Origin: Micromonospora sp. WMMD1082
Lineage (GTDB): Bacteria; Actinomycetota; Actinomycetes; Mycobacteriales; Micromonosporaceae
DNA: 64,000 nt
Assembly: GCF_029626175.1 (NCBI RefSeq)
Contig: NZ_JARUBM010000002.1
Span: 6,031,001 to 6,095,000 of the forward strand
Direction: 5' to 3'
Below the pieces are notes generated by a model. It searched no databases. It saw nothing but the letters and a program-made list of their open reading frames with translations, and was not told the origin of the DNA. Shown here piece after piece: positions 1 to 8,158 of this stretch (position 1 is the stretch's first letter; each line of letters opens with the position of its first letter). Made by a program: the position numbers and the translations under genes.

Positions 1-858
1 GTCGTCTACGGCCACACCGACGCCGCGCCGGCCCGCCCGCACCAGCCGGCCGGCTGGTGGCGCGGCACCTGGACCGAGAGCTGGAGCCCCCGCCAGCACG
101 CCGACGCCGTCGACGCCGTCCGCGCTGCCATCGGCTCCGGCGAGGTCTACCAGGTCAACCTGGTCGGCCACGCCGCCGCCGCGTACACCGGCGACCCGCT
201 GCCGGCCCTGGCCCGCCTCGGCCGGCTGCCCGGGGCCCGCTACGGCGGCGTGCTCACCGGCCCCGGCTGGGCCATCGGCTGCGCCAGCCCGGAAACCCTG
301 ATCGAGCTGCGGCACGGCACCCTGACCACCCGACCGATCAAGGGCACCCGCCCGGCCACCGCCGCCGGCCGCGCCGAGCTGCTCACCTCGGCCAAGGAAC
401 GCGCCGAACACATCATGATCGTCGACCTGGAACGCAACGACCTGGCCCGCGTCGCCCGCACCGGCAGCGTCCGCGTCGACGAGCTGTTCGCCGTACGCCG
501 CTGGTGCGACCTCTGGCAGGCCGAGTCGACCGTCCGCGCCGACATCGCCGACGGCCTCGGCCTGGCCGACCTGCTGCGCGCCGTCTGCCCCGGCGGATCG
601 GTCACCGGCGCACCGAAACTGGCCGCCCTGGACCGCATCGCCGCCCTGGAACCCGTCGGCCGCGGCGCCAGCATGGGCGGCCTCGGCTGGGTCGGCAACG
701 GGCACGTCGACCTGGGACTGACCATCCGCACCGCCGCCACCGACGGCGAGGCCGTGCACGTGTGGGCCGGCGGCGGCATCACCTGGGACAGCGACCCCGA
801 CGCCGAGGTCGCCGAGGCGGCGGCGAAGACCGCCCCGGTCCGGGCCGCGCTGAGCTGA
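1..858 (+). CDS. pabB: aminodeoxychorismate synthase component I (partial, 5' end missing)
   Basis: Chorismate-binding C-terminal part of PabB, which makes 4-amino-4-deoxychorismate for the p-aminobenzoate arm of folate synthesis. The gene enters from the left edge; 285 residues are visible and the true start is outside. Motifs seen in order: GSGEVYQVNL, TRPIKGTRP, HIMIVDLERNDL and CPGGSVTGAPK. The Lys in PIKGT is the PabB signature (anthranilate synthase TrpE has PIAGT). A second folate gene, folD, lies 4.5 kb away. The stop is followed 21 bases later by the start of a TetR gene on the same strand. Another chorismate-using enzyme (TrpE, MenF) is possible but less likely given the Lys. Confidence 0.9.
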   Translation, partial: VVYGHTDAAPARPHQPAGWWRGTWTESWSPRQHADAVDAVRAAIGSGEVYQVNLVGHAAAAYTGDPLPALARLGRLPGARYGGVLTGPGWAIGCASPETLIELRHGTLTTRPIKGTRPATAAGRAELLTSAKERAEHIMIVDLERNDLARVARTGSVRVDELFAVRRWCDLWQAESTVRADIADGLGLADLLRAVCPGGSVTGAPKLAALDRIAALEPVGRGASMGGLGWVGNGHVDLGLTIRTAATDGEAVHVWAGGGITWDSDPDAEVAEAAAKTAPVRAALS

Positions 859-879
859 CCCCGCGTTACAGTGCTGCCG

Positions 880-1680
880 GTGAGCACCGAGTACAGCGGC
901 ACCGGCGACCCGGCACGCAGCCTCGCCCTGCTGTGGCGCACCCGGGACCGTGGCAGCCGCAAGGGCGGCGCCGACCTGTCCGTCGACCGGATCGTGCGCG
1001 CCGCCGTCGACATCGCCGACGCCGAGGGACTGGCCGCGCTGTCCATGCGCCGCGTCGCCCAGGCCCTCGGCGCCGGCACCATGTCCCTCTACACCCACGT
1101 GCCCGGCAAGGGCGAACTGCTCGACCTCATGCTCGACACCGTCCACGGCGAACTCACCCACCCCGACGGCGACGGCGGCTGGCGGGACCGGCTGACGCAG
1201 GTCGCCCACGCCCGCTGGCGGCTCTACCAGCGGCACCCGTGGCTGCTGCAGGTCGCCACCACCCGCCCCGCCCTCGGCCCGCACGTCATCGCCACCTACG
1301 AGCACGAACTCCGCGCCGTCGACGGCATCGGCCTGACCGACCTGGAGATGGACGCCGTGCTCACCCTCGTCACCGGATACGTCCACGGCGCCGTACGCAC
1401 CGCCGTGGAGGCCGCCCAGGCCGCCGGCCGCACCGGCCTGACCGAACAACAGTGGTGGCAGGCCCACGCCCCCTACCTGGAGCGGGCCCTCGACCCGCGC
1501 CGCTTCCCGCTCGCCGCCCGGGTCGGCACCGCGGCCGGCCAGCAGTACCAGGGCGCCACCGACCCGACCGGTGCCTTCGCGTTCGGCCTGGCCCGCATCC
1601 TCGACGGCATCCAGGTCCTCGTCACCGACCGCGCCAGCGACACCCCGGGCGCCCCGGCACCGCACACCGGTGACCGATAG
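880..1680 (+). CDS. TetR/AcrR family transcriptional regulator
   Basis: DNA-binding repressor of 266 residues. The N-terminal helix-turn-helix reads VDRIVRAAVDIADAEGL followed by LSMRRVAQALGAGTMSLYTHV, a standard TetR recognition region. The C-terminal half is the tetracycline-repressor-like ligand/dimer domain (HPWLLQV, GYVHGAVRTAVEA). The start is taken as the GTG at 880 because a -10-like TTACAGT ends 7 bases upstream, giving a leaderless transcript; an in-frame GTG at 871 is the alternative. The ligand cannot be read from the sequence. It is close in type to the TetR at 42743. Confidence 0.85.
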   Translation: MSTEYSGTGDPARSLALLWRTRDRGSRKGGADLSVDRIVRAAVDIADAEGLAALSMRRVAQALGAGTMSLYTHVPGKGELLDLMLDTVHGELTHPDGDGGWRDRLTQVAHARWRLYQRHPWLLQVATTRPALGPHVIATYEHELRAVDGIGLTDLEMDAVLTLVTGYVHGAVRTAVEAAQAAGRTGLTEQQWWQAHAPYLERALDPRRFPLAARVGTAAGQQYQGATDPTGAFAFGLARILDGIQVLVTDRASDTPGAPAPHTGDR

Positions 1681-1690
1681 CCTGGCCGAC

Positions 1691-2197
1691 ATGACGATGC
1701 GGGACATCCGAATCATCGGCGACCCGGTGCTGCGCACCCCCAGCGAACCGGTCACCAGCTTCGACGCCGAACTGCGCGCCCTGGTCACCGACCTGATGGA
1801 CACCCTGCTCGGCGCGCCCGGCCGCGCCGGCGTCGCCGCCCCGCAGATCGGCGTCACCGCCCAGGTCTTCGTCTACGACGCCGACGGACACCGCGGCCAC
1901 ATGATCAACCCGGTGCTGGAGCTGTCCGACGACCTCCAGGACGACGACGAGGGCTGCCTGTCCATCCCCGGGCTCTACTTCCCGACCCCTCGCGCCCTGC
2001 ACGCCACCGCCCACGGCGTCGACCAACACGGCGAACCGCTGACCATCGCCGGCAGCGGCTTCCTCGCCCGCGCCCTGCAACACGAGACCGACCACCTCGC
2101 CGGGCGCCTCTACGTCGACACGCTGCGCGGCGACACCCGCCGCCGCGCCCTGCGGGAGATCCGCGCCGGCCGCTTCGACTCAGCCCACCGCCGCTGA
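1691..2197 (+). CDS. def: peptide deformylase
   Basis: Removes the N-formyl group from nascent proteins in the cytoplasm; a metalloenzyme. The 168 residues contain all three deformylase motifs: AGVAAPQIG (motif 1, GxGxAAxQ), DEGCLSIPG (motif 2, metal-binding Cys) and QHETDHLAG (motif 3, HExDH with two metal ligands and the catalytic Glu). Length is normal for the family. The ATG at 1691 lies 10 bases after the TetR stop, and a -10-like element (GATAGCCT) lies just upstream, so it may be transcribed leaderless. The 3' end overlaps the convergent GNAT gene by 18 bases. Motif 1 has Ala-Gly-Val where classical enzymes have Gly-x-Gly-Leu/Ile, typical of secondary actinobacterial copies. Confidence 0.93.
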   Translation: MTMRDIRIIGDPVLRTPSEPVTSFDAELRALVTDLMDTLLGAPGRAGVAAPQIGVTAQVFVYDADGHRGHMINPVLELSDDLQDDDEGCLSIPGLYFPTPRALHATAHGVDQHGEPLTIAGSGFLARALQHETDHLAGRLYVDTLRGDTRRRALREIRAGRFDSAHRR

Positions 2198-2752
2198 CCC
2201 CGCCCGCCACTGCTCCCGGGTGATCTCGTACTCCACCTCACCCTGCTCGGCGCCCGGCAACGGATCCGGCCACGACTGGTGAAACGTGCGCACATAGCGC
2301 ATCCCGACCGCCGCCATCGTCGCCCGCGACGCGGCGTTGACCGCCATCGTCTCGGCGAAGATCCGCCGCAACCCCAACTCGGCGAAGCCGTGCCGGATCA
2401 GTTCCCGGGCACCCTCACTGGCCAGCCCCCGCCGCCAGTGGCGGCGCAGCAGCCGGTAACCCAGCTCGGCCTGCCCCGACACCGGCCCCTGCTCGGGACG
2501 CGACGGCGGCTCCAGGATCCACCACCCGACGAACGTGCCGTCGACGAACCCGACCCAGAACCCCAGCCCCGGCACCGGCCGCGCCGCCGCCAACCGCCGC
2601 CGGTGCGCCTGACGCACCTGCGCGCGCGACCGGACCGGCCCGAGATAACGCATCACCTCCGGGTCGGCGTCCAACTCCACCTCGTGCTCCAGATGATCGT
2701 CGGCCAACGGCACCAGCACCATCCGGGCGGTCCGCAGCGTCACCTGAACCAC
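2180..2752 (-). CDS. GNAT family N-acetyltransferase (RimJ/RimL-like)
   Basis: Acetyl-CoA dependent acetyltransferase of the RimJ/RimL type, which acetylate protein N-termini or small amines. The fold is recognisable from LRTARMVLVPLADDHL at the N-terminus, AELGYRLLRRHWRRGLASEGA (acetyl-CoA binding, RRGLA standing for the R/QxxGxA motif) and the C-terminal TMAVNAASRATMAAVGMRY. About 190 residues if translation starts at the GTG at 2752; an upstream in-frame GTG at 2821 would overlap the next gene by 11 bases. It lies downstream of another GNAT on the same strand and may be co-transcribed. Substrate unknown. Confidence 0.82.
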   Translation of the reverse strand: MVQVTLRTARMVLVPLADDHLEHEVELDADPEVMRYLGPVRSRAQVRQAHRRRLAAARPVPGLGFWVGFVDGTFVGWWILEPPSRPEQGPVSGQAELGYRLLRRHWRRGLASEGARELIRHGFAELGLRRIFAETMAVNAASRATMAAVGMRYVRTFHQSWPDPLPGAEQGEVEYEITREQWRAGSAAVG

Positions 2753-2810
2753 CGGTGCATTCTGCCGCCCGCCCGGGCTGCCGACACCACCGCCGGCCCC
2801 GCCCGCGCCG

Positions 2811-3587
2811 TCACTGGCCACGGGCCACCAGCGTGAACTCGGCGTAGTCGGCCGCCCGGGTGAACCCCAGCCGCGCGTACAGCCGAACCGCGGCGGTGTT
2901 GGCGGCCCGCACGTTCAACGTCACATGATCGACGTCGGCCGCCAGCAGCCCACACAGCCGCGCCACCACCGCCGCCGCCAACCCGCGACGCCGCCACGCC
3001 GGATGGGTCGTCACGTTCCCCAACGCCGCCACCCGGTAGGCGGGGGAGACGACATGCACCCCGGCCACCGCGACCAGCCGGTCACCGTCGCGGATCCCCA
3101 CGTACCGGCCGGTGTCCACCATCCGCGGATCGAACCAGTTGCCCGGATAGGCGGCGGCGTACAACTCGTGCAACCGCGGCAGGTCCGCCCGACCCAACAC
3201 CACCCCGTCCGCCGGCACCGCCGCCAACCGCGACGGGTCGGTCAACGCCATCTTCAGATGCGGCCCGCTCGTCGTCACCCGGAACACACCCGCCAACGCC
3301 GAGGCCAGGCCGGGGGACAGGTGCGCCTGCAACCGCGCCGGCAACACCGGCGCCAACTCACCCAACAGCGCGGCCAACTCCGCCACCCCCGCCGGCCGGG
3401 CCAACGCCAACAACGCCGGCGGCAGCGCACCGTGATACAGCAACGCCACCGCCTCCCCGCGCCGATACCACGACGTGTACGGCCAGAAGAAGTCGTCCAG
3501 ATCGCCCAACTGGTAGGCGTGCAGCACCGGATCCCGACCCAGCAGGCCCGCCAGGACGGCCCGGTCGTGTTCCGCGCGTACCGGCAT
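2811..3587 (-). CDS. GNAT family N-acetyltransferase, two-part
   Basis: 258-residue protein with a C-terminal GNAT domain: VVSPAYRVAALGNVTTHPAW then RRRGLAAAVVARLC (acetyl-CoA P-loop) and TLNVRAANTAAVRLYARLGF (beta5-alpha4 region ending in YxxxGF). The N-terminal ~110 residues (LGRDPVLHAYQLGDLDDFFWP onward) are typical of an actinobacterial subfamily with a divergent first half, so this is probably a tandem GNAT whose first domain is degenerate. The start ATG at 3587 is the first plausible one. A second GNAT follows about 59 bases downstream. Substrate not predictable. Confidence 0.85.
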   Translation of the reverse strand: MPVRAEHDRAVLAGLLGRDPVLHAYQLGDLDDFFWPYTSWYRRGEAVALLYHGALPPALLALARPAGVAELAALLGELAPVLPARLQAHLSPGLASALAGVFRVTTSGPHLKMALTDPSRLAAVPADGVVLGRADLPRLHELYAAAYPGNWFDPRMVDTGRYVGIRDGDRLVAVAGVHVVSPAYRVAALGNVTTHPAWRRRGLAAAVVARLCGLLAADVDHVTLNVRAANTAAVRLYARLGFTRAADYAEFTLVARGQ

Positions 3588-3620
3588 CCGCCGATGATCA
3601 CACGCGCGGCGGCGCGACCC

Positions 3621-4409
3621 TCACCCGGCCAGCCACTGGTCGTAGCCCAGCCTCGCCACCAGCGCCAACACCACCACCAGCAGCACCACCCGCACGAACC
3701 CCGAACCGCGGCGCAACGCCATCCGCGCACCCACCGTCGCCCCGAGGATGTTGCACACCGCCATCGCCGCGCCCAGCAGCCACCACACGTGCCCCGTCAC
3801 CGCGAACACCGCCAGCGCGCCGGCGTTGGTGCCCGCGTTGACCACCTTCGCCATCGCCGAACCGTGCACGAAGTCCGCACCCACCAGCGCGGTGAACGCC
3901 ACCACCAGGAACGTGCCCGTACCCGGGCCGATCAACCCGTCGTAGGTGGCGATACCCACCCCGGCCACCAGCACCGCCACCACCACCCGCGTCCGGGTCC
4001 GCCGCTGCGGCACGGCCAGCACCCCCAACCGGGGACGCAGCACCACGAACAGCGCCACCGCCAGCAGCACCACCAGCACCACCGGCCGGTACGCCGACGG
4101 CGGCACCGCACCGGCCAGCGCCGCACCCCACCCGGCGCAGACCACCGCCAACGCCGCCGCCGGCCCCGCCACCCGCCAATCGATCTTCGTGCGGCGGGCG
4201 AACGTCACCGCCGCCGTCGACGTACCCGCGATCGCCGCCAACTTGTTCGTGCCCAGCGCGGTAGCCGGCGGCATCCCCGGCACGGCCACCAGCAGCGCCG
4301 GCAACAGCAGCAACCCGCCCCCGCCCACCACCGCGTCCACCCAGCCGGCCAGGGCGGCGACGGTCAGCAGGGTCGCGACGGTCGGCGGATCCAACTCCAC
4401 CAGCCGCAT
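3621..4409 (-). CDS. TSUP family membrane protein (sulfite exporter TauE/SafE-like)
   Basis: Integral membrane anion permease of 262 residues. The family signature is clear: GWVDAVVGGGGLLLLPALL in the first repeat and ATYDGLIGPGTGTFLVVAF in the second, each followed by an ATALGTNKL or SAMAKVVNAGTN segment, as expected for the internally duplicated TSUP fold with about 7-8 membrane helices. Members export sulfite, sulfonates or other small anions; the substrate here is unknown. The start is set at ATG 4409 (MRLVELDPP); a longer form from 4457 has no membrane or RBS support. It lies in the same direction as the GNAT pair, 33 bases upstream of them. Confidence 0.88.
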   Translation of the reverse strand: MRLVELDPPTVATLLTVAALAGWVDAVVGGGGLLLLPALLVAVPGMPPATALGTNKLAAIAGTSTAAVTFARRTKIDWRVAGPAAALAVVCAGWGAALAGAVPPSAYRPVVLVVLLAVALFVVLRPRLGVLAVPQRRTRTRVVVAVLVAGVGIATYDGLIGPGTGTFLVVAFTALVGADFVHGSAMAKVVNAGTNAGALAVFAVTGHVWWLLGAAMAVCNILGATVGARMALRRGSGFVRVVLLVVVLALVARLGYDQWLAG

Positions 4410-4477
4410 TCTTCCCACCCGCGCAGACGCGCCGCCGCCGACTGTGGCCAGCCTCACCGGCGTCGACCGTGCTCAGC

Positions 4478-4564
4478 TCACCGGCCGCGCCGACGCCGCA
4501 CCCACACCCCCACCGCGCCGACCGCCACGAACACCAGCATCGAACAGAACAACACCCGCACCAT
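4478..4564 (-). CDS. possible 28-residue single-span membrane peptide
   Basis: A short open frame starting with ATG at 4564 encodes a hydrophobic stretch (VLFCSMLVFVAVGAVGVWV) capped by RRRRGR, the layout of a one-helix membrane peptide with a positive-inside tail. It lies in the 190-base gap between the TSUP gene and the divergent EEP gene. There is no clear ribosome binding site and no family that I recognise. It may be chance in GC-rich DNA. Confidence 0.2.
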   Translation of the reverse strand: MVRVLFCSMLVFVAVGAVGVWVRRRRGR

Positions 4565-4600
4565 CGGCAAACTGTGCCACGGCGTCGTTAAGGTGACACC

Positions 4601-5380
4601 GTGCGCCTGGCCACGTTCAACCTGTTGCACGGCCGGTCCCTCACCGACGGCCTGGTCGACCCGGACCGACTGGCCACCGCCGTCGCCGCCCTCGACGCCG
4701 ACGTCCTCGCCCTGCAGGAGGTCGACCGCGACCAGTCCCGCAGCGGCAACCTCGACCTGACCGCCATCGCCGCCCAGGCCCTCGGCGCGACCGAACACCG
4801 CTTCGCCGCCGCCGTGGTCGGCACCCCCGGCGAGCGGTTCCGCCCACTGACCCACGACGACGACGGCCACGGCGAACCCTGCTACGGCGTCGGCCTGGTC
4901 ACCCGCCACCCGGTCAGCAGCTGGCGGGTGACCCGACTACGCCCCGCACCGGTGCGCTCCCCGGTCTACGTGCCCGGCCCCGGCGGCGGGCTCATCCTGC
5001 TGCGCGACGAACCCCGCGTGGTGCTCGCCGCCGTGCTGGACACCCCGCACGGCCGGCTCACCGTCGCCGCCACCCACCTGTCCTTCGTCGCCGGCTGGAA
5101 CGTCCACCAACTCCGCCAGGTCATCCGCGCCCTGCGCGCGCTGCCCGCCCCACGGATCCTGCTCGGCGACCTGAACCTGCCCGCCTGGGCCACTCGCGCC
5201 GTCTCCGGCTGGCACCTGCTCGGCCGCCGACCCACCTACCCGGCCGGACAGCCACGCGTCCAACTCGACCACGCCCTCGCCGACCGGCACGGCTTCGACC
5301 GGCTGCCCCCGGTCACCGCCGTGCACACCCCGTACTCCACCATCTCCGACCACCGCCCCCTCCTGGTCGACCTCGGCTAG
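4601..5380 (+). CDS. endonuclease/exonuclease/phosphatase (EEP) family hydrolase
   Basis: Metal-dependent phosphohydrolase of the DNase I/AP endonuclease/sphingomyelinase superfamily, 259 residues. The catalytic set is visible in order: TFNLLHG (Asn near the metal), ALQEVD (metal-binding Glu), YGVGLVTR, AATHLS (His), LLGDLNLP (Asp and Asn of the GDxN motif) and TISDHRPLLVD (terminal Asp-His pair). There is no signal peptide, so it is probably cytoplasmic. The GTG at 4601 is preceded by TTAAGGT six bases upstream, a leaderless-type promoter. Nucleic acid, lipid or sugar phosphate could be the substrate; the sequence does not say. Confidence 0.88.
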   Translation: MRLATFNLLHGRSLTDGLVDPDRLATAVAALDADVLALQEVDRDQSRSGNLDLTAIAAQALGATEHRFAAAVVGTPGERFRPLTHDDDGHGEPCYGVGLVTRHPVSSWRVTRLRPAPVRSPVYVPGPGGGLILLRDEPRVVLAAVLDTPHGRLTVAATHLSFVAGWNVHQLRQVIRALRALPAPRILLGDLNLPAWATRAVSGWHLLGRRPTYPAGQPRVQLDHALADRHGFDRLPPVTAVHTPYSTISDHRPLLVDLG

Positions 5381-6251
5381 CCTCGGTCCGGTCGGGCGGC
5401 CGACCGCGCCGCCCGCACCGCGTTGCGGAACAGCATCGCCACCGTCACCGGACCCACCCCACCGACCCGCGGCGTGATCGCCCCCGCCACCCGGTCACAC
5501 GACGGATCCACATCCGGCAACAGCCGCCGGCCCGCATACCGCACGCCACCACCGCACCCGGCCGCACATGCTCCGGCCGCACGATCCCCGGCACCCCGGC
5601 CGCGGCCACCAGAATCTCCGCCCGACGCGTGTAACGCGGCCAGTCCGCCACCCCCGTGTGCACCACCGTGACCGCCGCGTCAACCGTCGGCCGCTTCTGC
5701 GCCAGCAGCATCGCCAACGGCCGCCCCAGCGTCGCCCCGCGACCCAGGACCACCACCTCACGCCCGGCCACCGGCACCCCGTGATACGCCAACAGCGCCT
5801 CGATCGCCGCCGGCGTACACGGCAGGGGACCGGGCAACCCCAGCGCCAGCCGCCCCATGTTCACCGGATGCATCCCGTCGACGTCGGCGTCCGGATCCAG
5901 CACCTGCAACGCCCGGTCGTAGTCCAGACCACCGGGAATCGGGTACTGCAACAGCACCCCGTGCACACCCGGGTCGGCGGTGAAGTCCGCCAGCACCGCG
6001 TGCACGTCGGCCTGCGACGCCGACGCCGGCAGCCGCACATGCGGCGAGGCGAAACCCAACTCCGCCGCCTGCCGCTGCTTGATCCGGATGTAGCCGACAC
6101 TGGCCTCGTCGTCACCCACCAGCACCGTCGCCAACGCCGGAGTCACCCCCGCCGCCCGCAGCCCCGCCACACCCTCGGCCACCTCGGCCAGAATCGCCTC
6201 CGCCACCGGCCCACCCGGCAGCAGCCGCGCGGTCGTCATCGTCGTCGACAC
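5377..6251 (-). pseudogene. folD: folD, bifunctional methylene-THF dehydrogenase/cyclohydrolase, frameshifted
   Basis: FolD interconverts 5,10-methylene-THF and 10-formyl-THF. From the GTG at 6251 (GAGGTGG ribosome site four bases upstream) the reading frame gives normal FolD: SVGYIRIKQRQAAELGF, the VLLQYPIPGGLD loop, GMHPVNMGRLALG, CTPAAIEALL and VVVLGRGATLGRPLAMLL (dinucleotide site). After HVRPGAVV the frame breaks. Shifting by one base at about 5545-5546 restores the expected end: VRYAGRRLLPDVDP, then ITPRVGGVGPVTVAMLF, stopping at 5377. The span is 875 bases, one short of a whole number of codons, so a single G is missing from a GGTGGTGG run. This is either a sequencing error or a real mutation losing about 50 C-terminal residues, including the GGVGPVT substrate loop. 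The 3' end overlaps the EEP gene by 4 bases. Confidence 0.88.
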
Positions 6252-6254
6252 GGT

Positions 6255-6350
6255 TCCACCTCGCCCGTGGAGGCCCAGGCGGACGACCCCCACGACGAGC
6301 TTCCCGATGGTCGATCCCATCCCCGATGCCGCCAGTCGCGTCACCGCCAC
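6255..6350 (-). promoter_or_regulatory. ZTP (pfl-type) riboswitch upstream of folD
   Basis: Read on the minus strand, the leader carries the conserved pfl blocks in order: CGCGACUGGCGG (6330-6340 region), a short hairpin AUGGGAUCGACCAU followed by CGGGAAGC, and CCGCCUGGGC (6273-6282) closing the pseudoknot half. This is the known ZTP/ZMP aptamer, which activates folate and purine genes when 10-formyl-THF is short; folD is its classical target. Immediately downstream, UCCAC (6267-6271) can pair with GUGGA (6255-6259), which covers the folD ribosome binding site. Control is therefore probably at translation. Family assignment is by conserved blocks; the pairing is my inference. Confidence 0.88.
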
Positions 6351-6429
6351 CCTGCCACACCGCCACCAGGCGCGCCATCAGCTCCCCGCGACGCAGTCCC
6401 GGCCGCCGGCCGGCCGGCCACCGCGCCGC

Positions 6430-7431
6430 TCAGCCCGCCGAACCGGGCAGCAACCCGACCAACGCCCGGTACGTGCGATTCGCCCGCGCCGCCTCCCGCT
6501 GCTGCCCCGACGTCACCTCGATGTACGTCTGCGACGACGCCAACGAGGCGTGCCCCAACAGCCGCATGATCTCCGCCGCGCCGGCGCCGTCCTCGGCCAA
6601 CCGGGTGGCGAACGTGTGCCGCAACGCGTGCAACCGCGCCCCGCGCGGCACCCGGTCACCGATCCCGGCCCGCCGGTAGCAGGACTCCACCAGATACTGC
6701 AGACCGCCCCGGCGCAGCGGCTCACCCCGACGGTCCACCAGCAGCGGCGACACCGGTCGCACCGTACGCGCGCCGAAGCGGCGGGCACGGCTGTCCAGAT
6801 AGCTCGCCAGCACCGCGTCCAGATCCGGCTCGACCGGCAGCACCCGGGGACGCCCGCCCTTGCCGGTCACCTCCAGCCGCCGCTCACCGGGCCGACCACC
6901 GAGCGACCCGACCCGCAACGCCAGCAGCTCCGACAGTCGCAGCCCCGCGCACAGGGCCAGCGCCAGCACCGCCACGTCCCGTTGCGGCCACGGATCCCGC
7001 TGCCGCCCCTCGGCGCGCGCGGCCGAGGTGAGCAGGTGTTCCGGGGTGTCCTCACCCCGGAGCGGCTTGGGCATCGGCAGCGGGGCCCGGGGACGTCCCA
7101 CCGCCGGCATCGGATTGCCGGGCACCACCTGCTCGGCGACCAGGAAGGAGAAGAACCCGTTCCAGGTGGACCAGGCCCGACCGACGGAGCTGGCCGCCCG
7201 GCCGGCGGCGAACCGGGCGAACGCGGCCCGCATGAGCCTGGGGGAGAGCGTGTCGATCGGCAGCTGGGCCAGGGGGAGGGGAGGGGTGGACAGCTCCGCG
7301 GCGAGCGCGGCGACGGCGGTCAGGTCCCGCCGGTACGCCGCCTGGGTGTGGGGGGAGGGCTTGCGGGTGGCGCGGGCGGTCAGGAACTCTTCGATCAGTA
7401 CGACTACCGATTCGTCCTGTTTGTCATGCAT
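6430..7431 (-). CDS. tyrosine recombinase, Xer-like
   Basis: Site-specific recombinase of 333 residues. The N-terminal SAM-like core-binding domain (PSPHTQAAYRRDLTAVAAL) is followed by the catalytic domain with all active-site positions: Arg in CAGLRLSELLALRV, Lys in TGKGGRPRVLPV, HALRHTFATRL (HxxR), LLGHASLASSQTY (second His and the nucleophilic Tyr). Length is near XerC/XerD. The ATG start lies inside a 26-base palindrome with 6-base centre (7424-7449) that looks like a Xer site, so the protein may bind its own promoter. No tRNA or excisionase is next to it, so it is not an obvious phage integrase. It could be the chromosomal XerC or an element-derived relative; the dif candidate lies 730 bp away. 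Confidence 0.9.
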   Translation of the reverse strand: MHDKQDESVVVLIEEFLTARATRKPSPHTQAAYRRDLTAVAALAAELSTPPLPLAQLPIDTLSPRLMRAAFARFAAGRAASSVGRAWSTWNGFFSFLVAEQVVPGNPMPAVGRPRAPLPMPKPLRGEDTPEHLLTSAARAEGRQRDPWPQRDVAVLALALCAGLRLSELLALRVGSLGGRPGERRLEVTGKGGRPRVLPVEPDLDAVLASYLDSRARRFGARTVRPVSPLLVDRRGEPLRRGGLQYLVESCYRRAGIGDRVPRGARLHALRHTFATRLAEDGAGAAEIMRLLGHASLASSQTYIEVTSGQQREAARANRTYRALVGLLPGSAG

Positions 7432-7449
7432 AAGGGATATTATGCATGA
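7424..7449. promoter_or_regulatory. perfect inverted repeat with 6-base centre, dif-like, at recombinase start
   Basis: TCATGCATAA and TTATGCATGA form perfect 10-base arms around GGGATA. The inner CATAA-N6-TTATG matches the geometry of E. coli dif, where two recombinase arms flank a 6-base exchange region. The recombinase start codon (7431-7429) is inside the left arm. It could be a recombination core, an autoregulatory operator, or both. The sequence is strikingly AT-rich for this genome. Confidence 0.6.
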
Positions 7450-7541
7450 TTCTCGCGTTCTGCGCGGACGGGGAGGGGAGCGTTTCTGTCGGTGGTCCCA
7501 CCTACCGTGGTGTCACCAATCCACCGGCACCGGAGGCGAAC

Positions 7542-8102
7542 ATGACGACCCTGCCCGAGCGGCCGAACACGGCCCTGCTCGTCATCGATATGCAGAACGG
7601 GGTGGTGGCGGGCACCCACAACCGCGACCGCGTCATCGCCAACATCAACATTCTGCTGGGCAGGGCCCGCGCCGAGGGTGTGCCGGTGGTGTGGGTGCAG
7701 CACTCCGACGAGGGCCTCCCACAGGGCAGCGAGCCCTGGCAGTACGTGCCCGAGTTGGTGCGTGGGGAAGGGGAGCCGCTGGTGCAGAAGCGCTACGGCG
7801 ACTCGTTCGAGGACACCGACCTGGAGACGGTGCTCGCCGAGCGTGGCGTGGGCCGGCTGGTGGTCACGGGCGCCCAGACCGACGTCTGCATCCGGTCGAC
7901 CCTGCACGGCGCGCTGGTGCGCGGTTACGACGCAACCCTGGTCGGCGACGCACACACCACGGAAGACCTGACCGCCTACGGCGCGCCGACGCCGGAGCAG
8001 GTCGTCGCCCACACCAACCTCTACTGGAGCTTCCAGAGCGCGCCCGGACGCCGGGCCGGGACCGTCGACACCACCGAGGTCGGCTTCGGTCCGGCCGACT
8101 GA
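7542..8102 (+). CDS. isochorismatase-fold cysteine hydrolase
   Basis: Cytoplasmic amidohydrolase-like enzyme of 186 residues. The triad is visible: Asp in ALLVIDMQNGVV, Lys in VQKRYGDSF and Cys in VVTGAQTDVCIRST, with the cis-peptide Gly-Ala preceding the Cys loop. Relatives hydrolyse nicotinamide, N-carbamoyl amines or isochorismate; substrate is unknown. The ATG at 7542 is supported by GGAGG seven bases upstream; longer frames back to 7446 have no RBS. It stands alone between the dif-like palindrome at the recombinase and the dif candidate at 8159. Confidence 0.88.
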   Translation: MTTLPERPNTALLVIDMQNGVVAGTHNRDRVIANINILLGRARAEGVPVVWVQHSDEGLPQGSEPWQYVPELVRGEGEPLVQKRYGDSFEDTDLETVLAERGVGRLVVTGAQTDVCIRSTLHGALVRGYDATLVGDAHTTEDLTAYGAPTPEQVVAHTNLYWSFQSAPGRRAGTVDTTEVGFGPAD

Positions 8103-8158
8103 CCGTCGGCCTCGCGGGTGGGGCCCGGCGCTGCCAGGGCCAGGGGCTCCACCACTCG

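Noticed and set aside
6430..7431. Integrated prophage or ICE driven by the first tyrosine recombinase
   Set aside because: No tRNA, excisionase, repeated att ends or phage/conjugation genes in the surrounding 60 kb.
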